From contig NZ_WLZY01000006.1 of assembly GCF_010122465.1 (NCBI RefSeq), forward strand, positions 186,001-250,000: 64,000 nucleotides of DNA. The letters run 5' to 3'. The position numbers were made by a program, and so were the translations under genes. The notes under the pieces are model-generated. The model had not been told where the DNA came from, did not search any database, and saw only the letters and a list, made by a program, of their open reading frames with translations. Below are positions 52,934 through 61,040 of the stretch, piece after piece (within the stretch, counting starts at the first letter, position 1; each line of letters opens with the position of its first letter). The DNA comes from Phytoactinopolyspora mesophila. GTDB lineage: Bacteria > Actinomycetota > Actinomycetes > Jiangellales > Jiangellaceae.

Positions 52934-54463
52934 CTACTCATAGATCGCTTCGGCGAACCACTGGCCGTTTTCGACGGTGAGCAGCCACGCGCGGCCGTCG
53001 TCGGTGGTGACCTGGAAGCGGGCACAGCGGCGACTCCTCTTCTGATCCCACCAGTACTCGCGCACCGGCCAGGGGCCGGTCCAGCCGGTGATGGCGAACT
53101 CTTCGCGGCTGACCACCAGCCGGGCGGGCGGAGCCGAAACGACCGAGCGGCCACTGACCGCCACCGGTGCGCCGGAGGCATCAAGAACCCGGACCGGACG
53201 CGGGCTAGGGGGCACGACGGACGGCGACGGCCGGGGGATACGTCCAGGCCACGGCCGATCGGCTGGTGGGGCGGAGGTGAGCGAATCTCCCCACGGCACC
53301 CGGACTACCTGTTCACCTGGTCCGCGGCCTCCGGCTGGGCGAGGCTGAGTGACGGCGGTATGGCCGAGCATCACCTGGATCCGGGTGGCTGCCCGGGCCA
53401 CCTGCTCGTCGTTCTCGGCTTGCCCCCACAGCGCCAGCTGCCGCCCGGTGTCGATCACTACCTGGTCCGGTGACAATGTCAGCCGGGTCAGGCTTCCAGT
53501 TAGCCGGCCCGCGGTCCGCCACGCGTCGAGTTGCCAGCGGACTCGCTCGGCCACCGCCAGGCTGGACAGCAGGCCGTCGTGCCGCCACAGCCGCGCCAGG
53601 CTCTGCCCGTCGGTGGTGCCGACTTCGACCTCGACCCGGACGCAGGCTAGCCCACGTTCGCCGAGCTTGGCGTGCATCAGGTCCGCGAGGCTCTTCGCGG
53701 CGAACACCGCGGGTTCGGACTGGTCGATGGGCGGCTCGAACTCGAGGTGCGCCGAGAGGTCTTCATCGGGTGGGCGAGTGGCCGGCGGCCGGGCCTCCAG
53801 GCCGGAGGCCAGCCGGTGGGCGGTGGCTCCCTCGGAGCCGAAGCGGGCGAGCACGTCCCGTAGCGGCAGATTCGCCAGCTGTCCCAGGGTACGGATGCCG
53901 AGCCGGACCAGAACATCGGTCAGCTCAGGCATGTCCAGGGCAGATGCCGGATGCGGCGCGAGAAACTCACGCGTGGACGCCGGCGGGACGACGCGTACGC
54001 CGTCGTCATCGTCCAGTGCGGACCGCGCCGCCAGATTGGCGGTGAAGGTGCCGTCGGCCACCCCGACCGCGCAGACGAAATCGCGGGCCAGCACGGCATC
54101 ACGCACCAGCGCCGCTACTGCTTCCTCGCCGCCGTAATACCGGCTCGGCCCGCGGGCGGGTACCGCGACCAGCCCGGGCCGGATCACCTCGACTCTCGGG
54201 CAGATATCTTCCACCACGGCCACGACGTGTTCGAATGCACGGGTCTCGCCTTCTGGGTCCTCCTCTAGAACGGTGACGTCGGGGCAATACCGCTGGGCAT
54301 CACGTAGCCGCTGCCCGCGGCGTACCCCAGCGGCTCTGGCCGCTGCCGTGCAGGCCGACACCCGGCCGGAGGCCAGCACAATGGCGGAGATCGCGGGGTC
54401 GGTTCCAGCGGCTGTCAGCGGCCAGTCGGGGCACCAGACGACCAAAGCGCGGGGTGCCGTCAT
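52934..54463 (-). CDS. imuB: ImuB-like Y-family DNA polymerase homologue
   Basis: 509 residues from the ATG at 54463. It is a catalytically dead Y-family relative that joins DnaE2 to the clamp for translesion synthesis. It begins APRALVVWCPDWPLTAAG, then AVPARGPSRYYGGEEAVAALV, LGIRTLGQLANLPLRDVLARFG (HhH-like) and a little-finger domain. The acidic metal-binding residues of active Y-family polymerases are not in the expected DxD/SxDE positions. It overlaps imuA by one base (TGATG). dnaE2 is not within the window. Confidence 0.88.
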   Translation of the reverse strand: MTAPRALVVWCPDWPLTAAGTDPAISAIVLASGRVSACTAAARAAGVRRGQRLRDAQRYCPDVTVLEEDPEGETRAFEHVVAVVEDICPRVEVIRPGLVAVPARGPSRYYGGEEAVAALVRDAVLARDFVCAVGVADGTFTANLAARSALDDDDGVRVVPPASTREFLAPHPASALDMPELTDVLVRLGIRTLGQLANLPLRDVLARFGSEGATAHRLASGLEARPPATRPPDEDLSAHLEFEPPIDQSEPAVFAAKSLADLMHAKLGERGLACVRVEVEVGTTDGQSLARLWRHDGLLSSLAVAERVRWQLDAWRTAGRLTGSLTRLTLSPDQVVIDTGRQLALWGQAENDEQVARAATRIQVMLGHTAVTQPRPAGGRGPGEQVVRVPWGDSLTSAPPADRPWPGRIPRPSPSVVPPSPRPVRVLDASGAPVAVSGRSVVSAPPARLVVSREEFAITGWTGPWPVREYWWDQKRSRRCARFQVTTDDGRAWLLTVENGQWFAEAIYE

Positions 54464-55170
54464 CACGCGACCTCGGCCGGATCGGCTTCTGCGCTGGCAG
54501 CCCTCTTGTCCTGCAGGTTCGTCACCGAGGCCAGTTCGGCACGGCTCACCGAGCCGTCGGCGTCCGGCAACCACAGCCAAGCCGAGCGTGGCCGTCCGCC
54601 CGTGCCGCGGCCCTCGGCGACCACTTTGACCCGGCGGCTGTGGAGATGGCCATGGCCTTGCTCGACACCCATCCAGGCCGACGATTCCACCCGGAGCCGC
54701 AAGGAAGCACCCTCCCAGGATCCGGCGACGATCAGAGTGGAACCGGCCTTGCGGGCCAGCGCGGTCAGCCGGCGGATGAGGCCGGTCTGCGGACGGGCCG
54801 GTGGCTGAAGGAGCACGGCATCGACGGCTTCCAGCAGGACGGCGGTGACATCGGCCCACCGGTCCGCGGGCTCATCCACCAGCAGGAGCCGGTCAAGGTC
54901 GCAACCCAGCTCAGCGGCGGCCATGGCGCCGAGCTCGGGCATGCCCACGATCCCGCACCAGGAGCCGTCCTGCGACGCGCCCGCGAGCAGCGCCAGCGGA
55001 AGTGCGCCGACGCCGTCCACGGTCATCACCTGGCCGCGGCCGAGCCCGGGAAGCAGGCCGTGAAAGGCGGGAAGTACCGGCAACCCAGTGTCTTCCGGCA
55101 CACTGACATCCGCCGTCCCGGCCACGCTGGCCAGCGCCTCTGCCGCTCGCTGACGTCTCGAAGGCCCCAT
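54463..55170 (-). CDS. imuA: ImuA/SplB-like mutasome protein
   Basis: 235 residues from the ATG at 55170; a longer in-frame start at 55206 would lie inside the SOS box. It is RecA-like but degenerate: GVGALPLALLAGASQDGSWCGIVGMPELGAMAAAELG and DRLLLVDEPADRWADVTAVLLEAVDAVLLQPP. It probably works with ImuB and DnaE2 in damage-induced mutagenesis. The exact pairing with imuB and the LexA box 11 bp upstream support this identity. Walker motifs are not conserved. Confidence 0.82.
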   Translation of the reverse strand: MGPSRRQRAAEALASVAGTADVSVPEDTGLPVLPAFHGLLPGLGRGQVMTVDGVGALPLALLAGASQDGSWCGIVGMPELGAMAAAELGCDLDRLLLVDEPADRWADVTAVLLEAVDAVLLQPPARPQTGLIRRLTALARKAGSTLIVAGSWEGASLRLRVESSAWMGVEQGHGHLHSRRVKVVAEGRGTGGRPRSAWLWLPDADGSVSRAELASVTNLQDKRAASAEADPAEVA

Positions 55171-55180
55171 ACCCCAACTA

Positions 55181-55196
55181 TCGAACTTGTGTTCGA
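55181..55196 (-). promoter_or_regulatory. LexA (SOS) box controlling imuA-imuB
   Basis: The 16-bp sequence TCGAACTTGTGTTCGA has perfect TCGAAC/GTTCGA arms around four bases and matches the actinobacterial SOS-box consensus. It lies 11 bp upstream of the imuA ATG. Confidence 0.88.
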
Positions 55197-55323
55197 GGAA
55201 AGTCAAGCGGATGGTGCTCGCGAAGATGTCGATTCCGGCGTCTCATGTTCGACGCATGGATGAAGGCGGGGTGTGCGCCGGGACAGCACGTCCTGGGCCC
55301 CGCCACTGATCGGAGCGATAGAC

Positions 55324-55935
55324 ATGGGAACAGTGGCTGTGACGGCATTCGCGTCGATGGATGGTGTCGTTCAGGCTCCGGGCGGGCCGGGCGAGGACGA
55401 AAGCGGTGGTTTCGCCCTCGGTGGCTGGCTGGTGCCGTATGTCGACGACGAGATGGGGCGCATCGTGAGCGAGCGATTCGCCCGGGCTGACGCCTTCTTG
55501 CTGGGACGCAAGACGTATGAGATCTTCGCCGGGTACTGGCCGGCCGTGACCGATCCGGACGACCCGGTGGCGAGCCGTCTCAATACGCTGCCGAAGTACG
55601 TCCCGTCCACGACGCTCAGGACAGCTGACTGGACCGGCACCACGGTGCTCGAGGGAGACATCGCCGACGAGGTCGCCGAATTGAAGCGGCGGCATGCCCG
55701 GGAGATCCAGGTGCACGGCAGCGGCCACCTCATCCAGTCCTTGCGGGAGCACGAGCTGGTCGACCTGTACCACGTATGGACGTATCCGGTGGTGCTGGGC
55801 ACCGGCAAGCGCCTCTTCCCGGAGGGGTGTGCGTCGTCGGCGCTCGAGCTGGTGGATACGCAAACCACCAGTACAGGGGTCGTCGTCAGCACATACCGGC
55901 CCGCCGGCAAGGTCGAAACAGGGACCTTCCTCTAA
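55324..55935 (+). CDS. Dihydrofolate reductase-like (RibD C-terminal domain) protein
   Basis: 203 residues from the ATG at 55324; an upstream in-frame start at 55273 would add 17 residues. It has the RibD_C reductase pattern: VAVTAFASMDGVVQAPGGPGED, ADAFLLGRKTYEIFAGYWP, and IQVHGSGHLIQSLREHELVDLYHVWTYPVVLGTGKRLFPEG. It presumably uses NADPH to reduce a small heterocycle, but many such paralogues lack a known substrate. It is not in a riboflavin cluster. Confidence 0.88.
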   Translation: MGTVAVTAFASMDGVVQAPGGPGEDESGGFALGGWLVPYVDDEMGRIVSERFARADAFLLGRKTYEIFAGYWPAVTDPDDPVASRLNTLPKYVPSTTLRTADWTGTTVLEGDIADEVAELKRRHAREIQVHGSGHLIQSLREHELVDLYHVWTYPVVLGTGKRLFPEGCASSALELVDTQTTSTGVVVSTYRPAGKVETGTFL

Positions 55936-55943
55936 AGGGCCGG

Positions 55944-56687
55944 CTAGAAGGTGCTGCGCAGCAGTAGGGTGACGAAGCCGAGAACACCGCGATAGCCGTG
56001 CAGCCAGGTGTGCCGGTGTTTCCCGGCGGCTTCGAGTGCGTCCTGGTGGTCGGGGTCGTCGGGGTTGTCGAGGGCCCAGCGGGAAACGCTGCCGGTCCAG
56101 GACCACTCGTAGTCATCCCATTCCTGCATGGTGCTCACGTGGCCGTACAGCGGAGTCCAGCCAGCGGCTGTGATGCGGTCCACCGTGGTCGCGAGATCGT
56201 CGTACTCGTCGATGGTGAAACCGGCGTCCAGGGTGACCTGATTGGGTTCGCGCTCCCAGAAGCACTCACCGAGAAGTACGCGGCCGCCGGGAGCGAGATG
56301 CGTGCGCGCGGCTTCGAGGGTGAGAAGCATGCCGTCGAAGGCATGGGTGGAGCCGACGTTGAGCACCACGTCGAACCGGTGCGGGGAGGTGAACTCCTTG
56401 GCGTCCACGGCGTGCAGGTTCAGCCGGTCGGAGAGGCCGGCCTTAGCGGCCGACTCCCGTGCCTGGGCAATGGTCTCGGCGTCGATGTCGACACCTTCGG
56501 CATGGATTCCCGGATGGTCGTTCAGGGCGTGAACCAGCCACGCCGCCTCGGCGCATCCGAGGTCCAGGACACGTTCGTCGCCGCTTGTGATGGCGCGGCC
56601 GAGAAGCCTCCGTACGGTGTCGTCGCCGAGCGGCGAGGCGATCGGGTGGTCTTGGTGGGCGATGGCGCTGATGCGTCGACGATCCAT
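55944..56687 (-). CDS. Class I SAM-dependent methyltransferase
   Basis: 247 residues from the ATG at 56687; the frame stays open 24 codons upstream. Motif I is VLDLGCAEAAWLVHAL (about residues 41-56), with Cys-Ala-Glu in place of the Gly-rich loop. The ribose acidic residue is in AEGVDIDAETI, and NVGSTHAFDGML matches a post-motif II region. WDDYEWSWTGSVSRWALDNPDD near the C-terminus is a diagnostic actinobacterial block of this subfamily. The substrate is unknown. Confidence 0.82.
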   Translation of the reverse strand: MDRRRISAIAHQDHPIASPLGDDTVRRLLGRAITSGDERVLDLGCAEAAWLVHALNDHPGIHAEGVDIDAETIAQARESAAKAGLSDRLNLHAVDAKEFTSPHRFDVVLNVGSTHAFDGMLLTLEAARTHLAPGGRVLLGECFWEREPNQVTLDAGFTIDEYDDLATTVDRITAAGWTPLYGHVSTMQEWDDYEWSWTGSVSRWALDNPDDPDHQDALEAAGKHRHTWLHGYRGVLGFVTLLLRSTF

Positions 56688-56713
56688 CGGGGCATCATCG
56701 CCGCCACGCGCCG

Positions 56714-57103
56714 ATGGTGTCGCCCGATTTTCGGTCGTTCCGCGGTGGCGGGAGCCCATCTATTTACCACCATGATCGTCCCGTGGCCTACCTGCTGGTG
56801 GGGAACGTCGACGGCTACGCGCACGTGGAACAGGTCTCGGTGCATCCGGAATATGCGCGCCGGGGACTGGGGCGCCGGCTGGTCGAGGTTGTCGAGCAAT
56901 GGGCGCGCGAGCAGGGCCTCTCCGGGGTGACGCTCACCTCCTACGCCGATGTGCCGTGGAACGCTCAGTACTATGAGCGCCTCGGATTCCGGACCCTGGG
57001 CGACGCTGAGCTGACCGACGGGCTGCGGAACATCCGCCAGCACGAAGCCGACCGGGGTCTGGACGCCTGGCCGCGAGTCACCATGCTGCGCCCGTTACGG
57101 TAG
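56714..57103 (+). pseudogene. N-terminally truncated GNAT acetyltransferase
   Basis: 129 codons from an ATG at 56714. The frame is convincing from DRPVAYLLVGNVDGYAHVEQVSVHPEYARRGLGRRLVEVVEQWAREQGLSGVTL onward, with motif A (VHPEYARRGLGRRL) and motif B (YYERLGFRTLG). The first 20 residues (MVSPDFRSFRGGGSPSIYHH) do not resemble the GNAT N-terminus, and about 50-60 residues of the usual fold are missing. It may be a remnant, or a short functional protein. It starts 27 bp from the divergent methyltransferase gene. Confidence 0.5.
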
Positions 57104-57140
57104 TTCTCGCCTGCCGCTTCGACTCGGCCCGGGGGTCGAT

Positions 57141-57185
57141 TTGTTCTGTGAGATCCGCATAGCTATCGTGTGAGAACGATTATCA
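57141..57185 (+). promoter_or_regulatory. Metal-repressed promoter with Zur/Fur-like box
   Basis: TTGTTC (57141-57146) and TATCGT (57164-57169), 17 bp apart, form a -35/-10 pair. TGAGAACGATTATCA (57171-57185) follows immediately, over the expected start of transcription. It has the TGA-N-AA...TT-N-TCA form of Zur/Fur boxes. It precedes the metal transport and chelatase operon by 23 bp. Confidence 0.6.
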
Positions 57186-57208
57186 GAGTCGGAGCGGCAT
57201 GGAGTGAG

Positions 57209-58342
57209 ATGCGATCTCGGGAGGCGGAGCAGGGCGACGCCGCGCCCACCGGGACAGCACCCGAATCCGACACCACCGATACACGTGAGGGGGCCCATAC
57301 CCCTCCCAGCACCCGTGCCATCGTCGCCCGTCCGCGGATCCGCCGTCGGGCGATTGTCGCGCTGATCACGCTGACAACGTTGCTGGCTGGTGCCGTCATC
57401 CTGGCCGTGTCCATCGGCCCGATCCGGATTCCGTTCACCGAGACGATCCAGATCGTGCTCGGTGACCGGAGCGGCGAGTACGCCTCGATCATCGACACCA
57501 TACGCCTGCCCCGGGTGCTGGTGGGGCTCTTCGTCGGTGCTGCCCTGGGCGTGGCCGGTGCGGTGATGCAAGCCCTGTTCCGCAACCCGCTGGCCGAGCC
57601 GGGAGTGCTCGGCGTCTCCAGTGGCGCGGCGGTCGCGGCCGTCGCCGTGATCGTCACCGGAGCGACGGCGCGGGGCGCCTGGGTGCTGCCGCTCGGCGCT
57701 TTCGCCGGCGCGCTCGGTGCGCTGATTCTCGTCTACGCCGTCGCGAGTGCTCGCCGGGATCGGTCCATCGCCACGCTGCTGCTGATTGGGATCGCCCTCA
57801 ACGCGCTCTTCGGCGCGGTGGTCAGCGCGATGGTCACCAACGCCCCCGACGACGACACATTGCGCGGAGTCGTTTTCTGGCTCAACGGTGACCTGGTCGC
57901 CCGCACCTGGAGCCACGTGCAGATGGTGGCGATCCCGGTGGCCGTCGCTCTCGCGGCCGTGCTCGTCTTCACCCGCGATCTCAACGTCATGCTGCTCGGT
58001 GAGACTCAGGCCCAGGCCAGCGGCGTGGACGTGATACGGCTGCGCCGCGTCCTGCTGGTGCTCGCCGCAGTGCTCACCGGTGCCGCGGTCGCCGTCGCGG
58101 GCATCATCGGCTTCGTCGGTCTCGTGGTGCCGCACCTGATCCGTCTGGTCCTCGGCCCGGATCACCGGTTGCTGTTGCCGAGCGCCGCTTTGCTCGGCGG
58201 CACGTTCCTGGTGCTCGCGGATCTCGTGGCGCGGATGCTCTTCTCACCGATCACGCTCCAGACGGGCACCGTGACGGCGTTCATCGGCGCGCCGGTCTTC
58301 CTTCTGCTGGTTCTGCGCCGGCGGCGGGCGCCGCGAGCATGA
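57209..58342 (+). CDS. FecCD-type ABC transporter permease (iron-chelate/metal)
   Basis: 377 residues from the ATG at 57209, chosen because GGAG lies just upstream and the earlier GTG at 57170 would lie within the Zur/Fur-like box. After a polar N-terminus of about 45 residues come about nine membrane helices of the FecCD fold: SIGPIRIPFTETIQIVL, RLPRVLVGLFVGAALGVAGAVMQALFRNPLAEPGVLGVSSGA, and VAGIIGFVGLVVPHLIRLVLGPDHRLLLPSAALLGGTFLVLAD. It moves a siderophore, heme, cobalamin or metal chelate through the membrane. It is coupled by ATGA to the ATPase. Confidence 0.93.
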   Translation: MRSREAEQGDAAPTGTAPESDTTDTREGAHTPPSTRAIVARPRIRRRAIVALITLTTLLAGAVILAVSIGPIRIPFTETIQIVLGDRSGEYASIIDTIRLPRVLVGLFVGAALGVAGAVMQALFRNPLAEPGVLGVSSGAAVAAVAVIVTGATARGAWVLPLGAFAGALGALILVYAVASARRDRSIATLLLIGIALNALFGAVVSAMVTNAPDDDTLRGVVFWLNGDLVARTWSHVQMVAIPVAVALAAVLVFTRDLNVMLLGETQAQASGVDVIRLRRVLLVLAAVLTGAAVAVAGIIGFVGLVVPHLIRLVLGPDHRLLLPSAALLGGTFLVLADLVARMLFSPITLQTGTVTAFIGAPVFLLLVLRRRRAPRA

Positions 58343-59202
58343 GCACCTCGAACGGAGCTGCCCCGGCGGGCAGGAACGGAACCGGACCGCCCACGCGGGG
58401 GTTGCGGGCCGAAGGCGTTGGTATCGACATCGACGGCCGCGCCATCGTCCACGACGTGTCTCTGGTGGCTGAACCGGGCCAGGTGCTGGGGCTGATCGGG
58501 CCCAACGGGGCCGGCAAAACCACACTGGTCCGTGCCCTTGCCGCCGTCACGGCGCCCGCCAGAGGTGTGGTGACCATCGCGGACCGGCCGGTGCGGCGCA
58601 TGCAGGCCCGCGAGCGCGCCCGTCAGATCGCCTACGTGCCGCAGGACACCGCGCTGGATTTCGACTTCACCGCCCGCGACGTCGTCCTGATGGGCAGGCA
58701 TCCGCACGTGGGCCGCTTCGAGCCGCTGCGTGTCATCGACCACGACGTCACGGATGCGATGCTGGCCGAAACCGGAGCGTCGCACCTGGCCGGGCAGCTG
58801 GTCACCACGCTCTCGGGGGGTGAGCGCCAGCTGGTGCACCTGGCCAAGGCGCTGGCGCACCAGCCGGACGTGCTTTTGCTGGACGAGCCGGTGGCCGCCC
58901 TCGACCTCCGCCACCAGTTGCATGTCCTGCAGTTGCTGCGCCGCCAGGCCGCGCGCGGGATGGCAGTGGTGGCCGTGCTGCACGACCTCGACCAAGCCGC
59001 CCGGTTTTGCGACCGGCTGGCGCTGATGCACGCCGGCCGGCTCGTCGCCGCCGGCAGTCCACGTGAGGTGTTGACCGAAGAAAGTCTTGCCGAGGTCTAC
59101 GGCGTCCACGCCGTCGTCGCCGACGACGTCACGACGGGAGCTTTGCGGATCACCGCGCTCGACGTCCTGCCCGGCCTCGCGGCAACCGAAAAGAGGAAGT
59201 GA
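58339..59202 (+). CDS. ABC transporter ATP-binding protein, FecE/HmuV-type
   Basis: 287 residues; ATG at 58339 overlaps the permease stop. Walker A is GPNGAGKTTL (about 55-64), the Q-loop VPQDTALDFDF, the signature LSGGERQLVHLAKALA, Walker B VLLLDEPVAALD, and the H-loop AVLHDLDQAA. It drives the FecCD permease. It belongs to the heme/siderophore/B12-import branch; the sequence alone does not distinguish the substrate. Confidence 0.93.
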   Translation: MSTSNGAAPAGRNGTGPPTRGLRAEGVGIDIDGRAIVHDVSLVAEPGQVLGLIGPNGAGKTTLVRALAAVTAPARGVVTIADRPVRRMQARERARQIAYVPQDTALDFDFTARDVVLMGRHPHVGRFEPLRVIDHDVTDAMLAETGASHLAGQLVTTLSGGERQLVHLAKALAHQPDVLLLDEPVAALDLRHQLHVLQLLRRQAARGMAVVAVLHDLDQAARFCDRLALMHAGRLVAAGSPREVLTEESLAEVYGVHAVVADDVTTGALRITALDVLPGLAATEKRK

Positions 59203-59210
59203 AACACTCG

Positions 59211-61040
59211 ATGACTGCTGTATCCGAACAGGAAACGGGCCGCCGTTCCCGCCTGCGTACGGCCGGCTGGGTCCTGGCGCCCGTGCTCGCCATGGTGCTG
59301 GCCGCCTGCGGCAGCGACGACGAACAGCTCGCGGCCAGTGGCGACGAACCGGTCGCCACCGACGGGCCGGCCAGCGTGGCTGCCCTGTCCAGCGACACCG
59401 CGGAGGCCGTCCGCGCGCTGGCCGGCACCGACCGGCTCGTCGCAGTGCCTGCCAGCACCACCAACGAACACCTCGGAAATTACCCGGACGAAATGGCACA
59501 GGTGCCGAACCACGTGCCGCCCAGCGGCAATCTCGACCCCGAACAGGTGCTGTCGTGGGAGCCTGACCTGGTGGTGGTGACCGCACGCCACGACGGCGAA
59601 CAGGATGCCGGAGACCTCCTCGACCAGAGCGACGTGCCGCTGGTGACTATCCAGAACAACTGGGGCAGCGTCGAGCAGTTGCAGGAGAACTACGAGGTCA
59701 TCGCCGAGGCTCTGGGGACGCAGGAGCAGGCCGACGAGCTGATCGCCGGCATGGACGCGGATCTGGCCGAGATCGCGGCCCAACTCGACGACGTCGACGA
59801 GGAGCCAACCGTCCTGGTGCTGACCAACCAGGCGGAGAACCCGTTCATCGCCGGCCCCGACTCGATGTCCACGGATATCGTCCGGCATGCCGGTGGCACG
59901 CCGGCTGTCGAGGACGCCGGCATCGAACGAACGATGCCGGCCGATCCCGAGCAGATCATCCGACTCGACCCGGACGCGATCCTGCTGGTCGACGTGATGG
60001 GCAAGGGAGAGGAGTCGTTCGACGGGCTCCTGGGTAACGACGCCGTGGCTGAGCTGCCGGCGGTGGAAGAGGATCGCGTGCTGATGCTGCCCGGCCGTTC
60101 GGCGATGGCCGCGGCCGGTGTGCACGTCGTCGACGGTGTCCGCGAGATCGCCGCCTGGCTGCATCCGGACGTGGTAACCGGCGCTGCGGCGCCGGACGCC
60201 GCCGAGGACGGAGCGGAGCGTATCGCGGCGTTGTCCGGTGACGCCGCCGAAGTGCTGGTGGAGCTCGTCGGGCCGGAGCGGCTGGCCGTCGTGCCGGAGA
60301 GCACCACCACCGAGGAGTCGGGGAACAATCCGGAGCTGATGCGGCAGGTGCCGGACACCATACCGTCGGTGTCGAACATCGATCCGGAGCAGATCCTCGC
60401 CTATGAGCCGGATCTCGTGGTCCTCACCACCAGGCACGAGGCCGAGCAGGACGCGCGGGACCTGCTGACCGACAGCGGGGTCCCGGTGATCGCCATCGAC
60501 AACAACTGGGAGACGTTCGAGCAGATCGCCGACAACGTGACCATGCTGGGGGAGGCAGTCGAGGCCGAGGAGCGTGCCGATGAACTGGTCGCCGAGTTCG
60601 GGGATCGGATCGCCGAGGTCACCGCGGCAGTCGCGGACGTCGAAGACAAGCCGGTCGTCCTGGTCATGCTCTCCCTTGGTGCGGACAACCCGTACCTGAT
60701 CGGTCCTGACTCGATCAGTTCCGGAATCGTCCGCGACGCCGGAGCCGAGCTGGCGGTGGAGCAGACCGGCATCACGAAGAGCATGCAAGCCGACCCGGAG
60801 CAGGTGGTGAAAGCCGACCCGGACGCGATCGTCCTGATCAACACCGGCGGGCGGGGCCTGGATGATTATGCGGACCTGCTGGCCAACGAGGCGGTCGCCG
60901 GTCTCGACGCCGTCGTGAACGACGAGATCCTGCTGCTCGACTCCACCAAGGCCACGGCGACCGCCGGGCTTCGGACCGTCGACGGGCTCGAGGAGGTCGC
61001 CCGCTGGTTGCACCCCGGCCAGTTCGGGGAGGACAACTGA
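59211..61040 (+). CDS. Lipoprotein with two tandem FecB/HmuT-type substrate-binding domains
   Basis: 609 residues from the ATG at 59211; a GTG at 59199 that overlaps the ATPase stop is the alternative, and neither start has ideal spacing from GAGG. A lipoprotein signal ends LAACGSDD with lipidated Cys33. Two homologous binding domains follow, about residues 55-322 and 333-605. Both start ALSxDxAE, repeat LDPEQ-VLSWEPDLVV-TARH versus IDPEQ-ILAYEPDLVV-TTRH, and share a NNW segment, showing intragenic duplication. Single-domain proteins are the norm. A metal or macrocycle chelate is the likely ligand. Confidence 0.88.
   Translation: MTAVSEQETGRRSRLRTAGWVLAPVLAMVLAACGSDDEQLAASGDEPVATDGPASVAALSSDTAEAVRALAGTDRLVAVPASTTNEHLGNYPDEMAQVPNHVPPSGNLDPEQVLSWEPDLVVVTARHDGEQDAGDLLDQSDVPLVTIQNNWGSVEQLQENYEVIAEALGTQEQADELIAGMDADLAEIAAQLDDVDEEPTVLVLTNQAENPFIAGPDSMSTDIVRHAGGTPAVEDAGIERTMPADPEQIIRLDPDAILLVDVMGKGEESFDGLLGNDAVAELPAVEEDRVLMLPGRSAMAAAGVHVVDGVREIAAWLHPDVVTGAAAPDAAEDGAERIAALSGDAAEVLVELVGPERLAVVPESTTTEESGNNPELMRQVPDTIPSVSNIDPEQILAYEPDLVVLTTRHEAEQDARDLLTDSGVPVIAIDNNWETFEQIADNVTMLGEAVEAEERADELVAEFGDRIAEVTAAVADVEDKPVVLVMLSLGADNPYLIGPDSISSGIVRDAGAELAVEQTGITKSMQADPEQVVKADPDAIVLINTGGRGLDDYADLLANEAVAGLDAVVNDEILLLDSTKATATAGLRTVDGLEEVARWLHPGQFGEDN

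Noticed and set aside
52934-54859. 641-residue form of ImuB starting at 54859
   Set aside because: The extension lies in another phase of imuA and is Arg/Pro-rich without family similarity; MTAPRALVVWCPDWP is the conserved start.
57170-57209. GTG start of the FecCD gene at 57170 and a possible cobalamin riboswitch in front of it
   Set aside because: That GTG sits within the metal box and has no ribosome site. Only about 100 bp separate it from the previous gene, too short for a cobalamin riboswitch, and no B12-box-like sequence is present.
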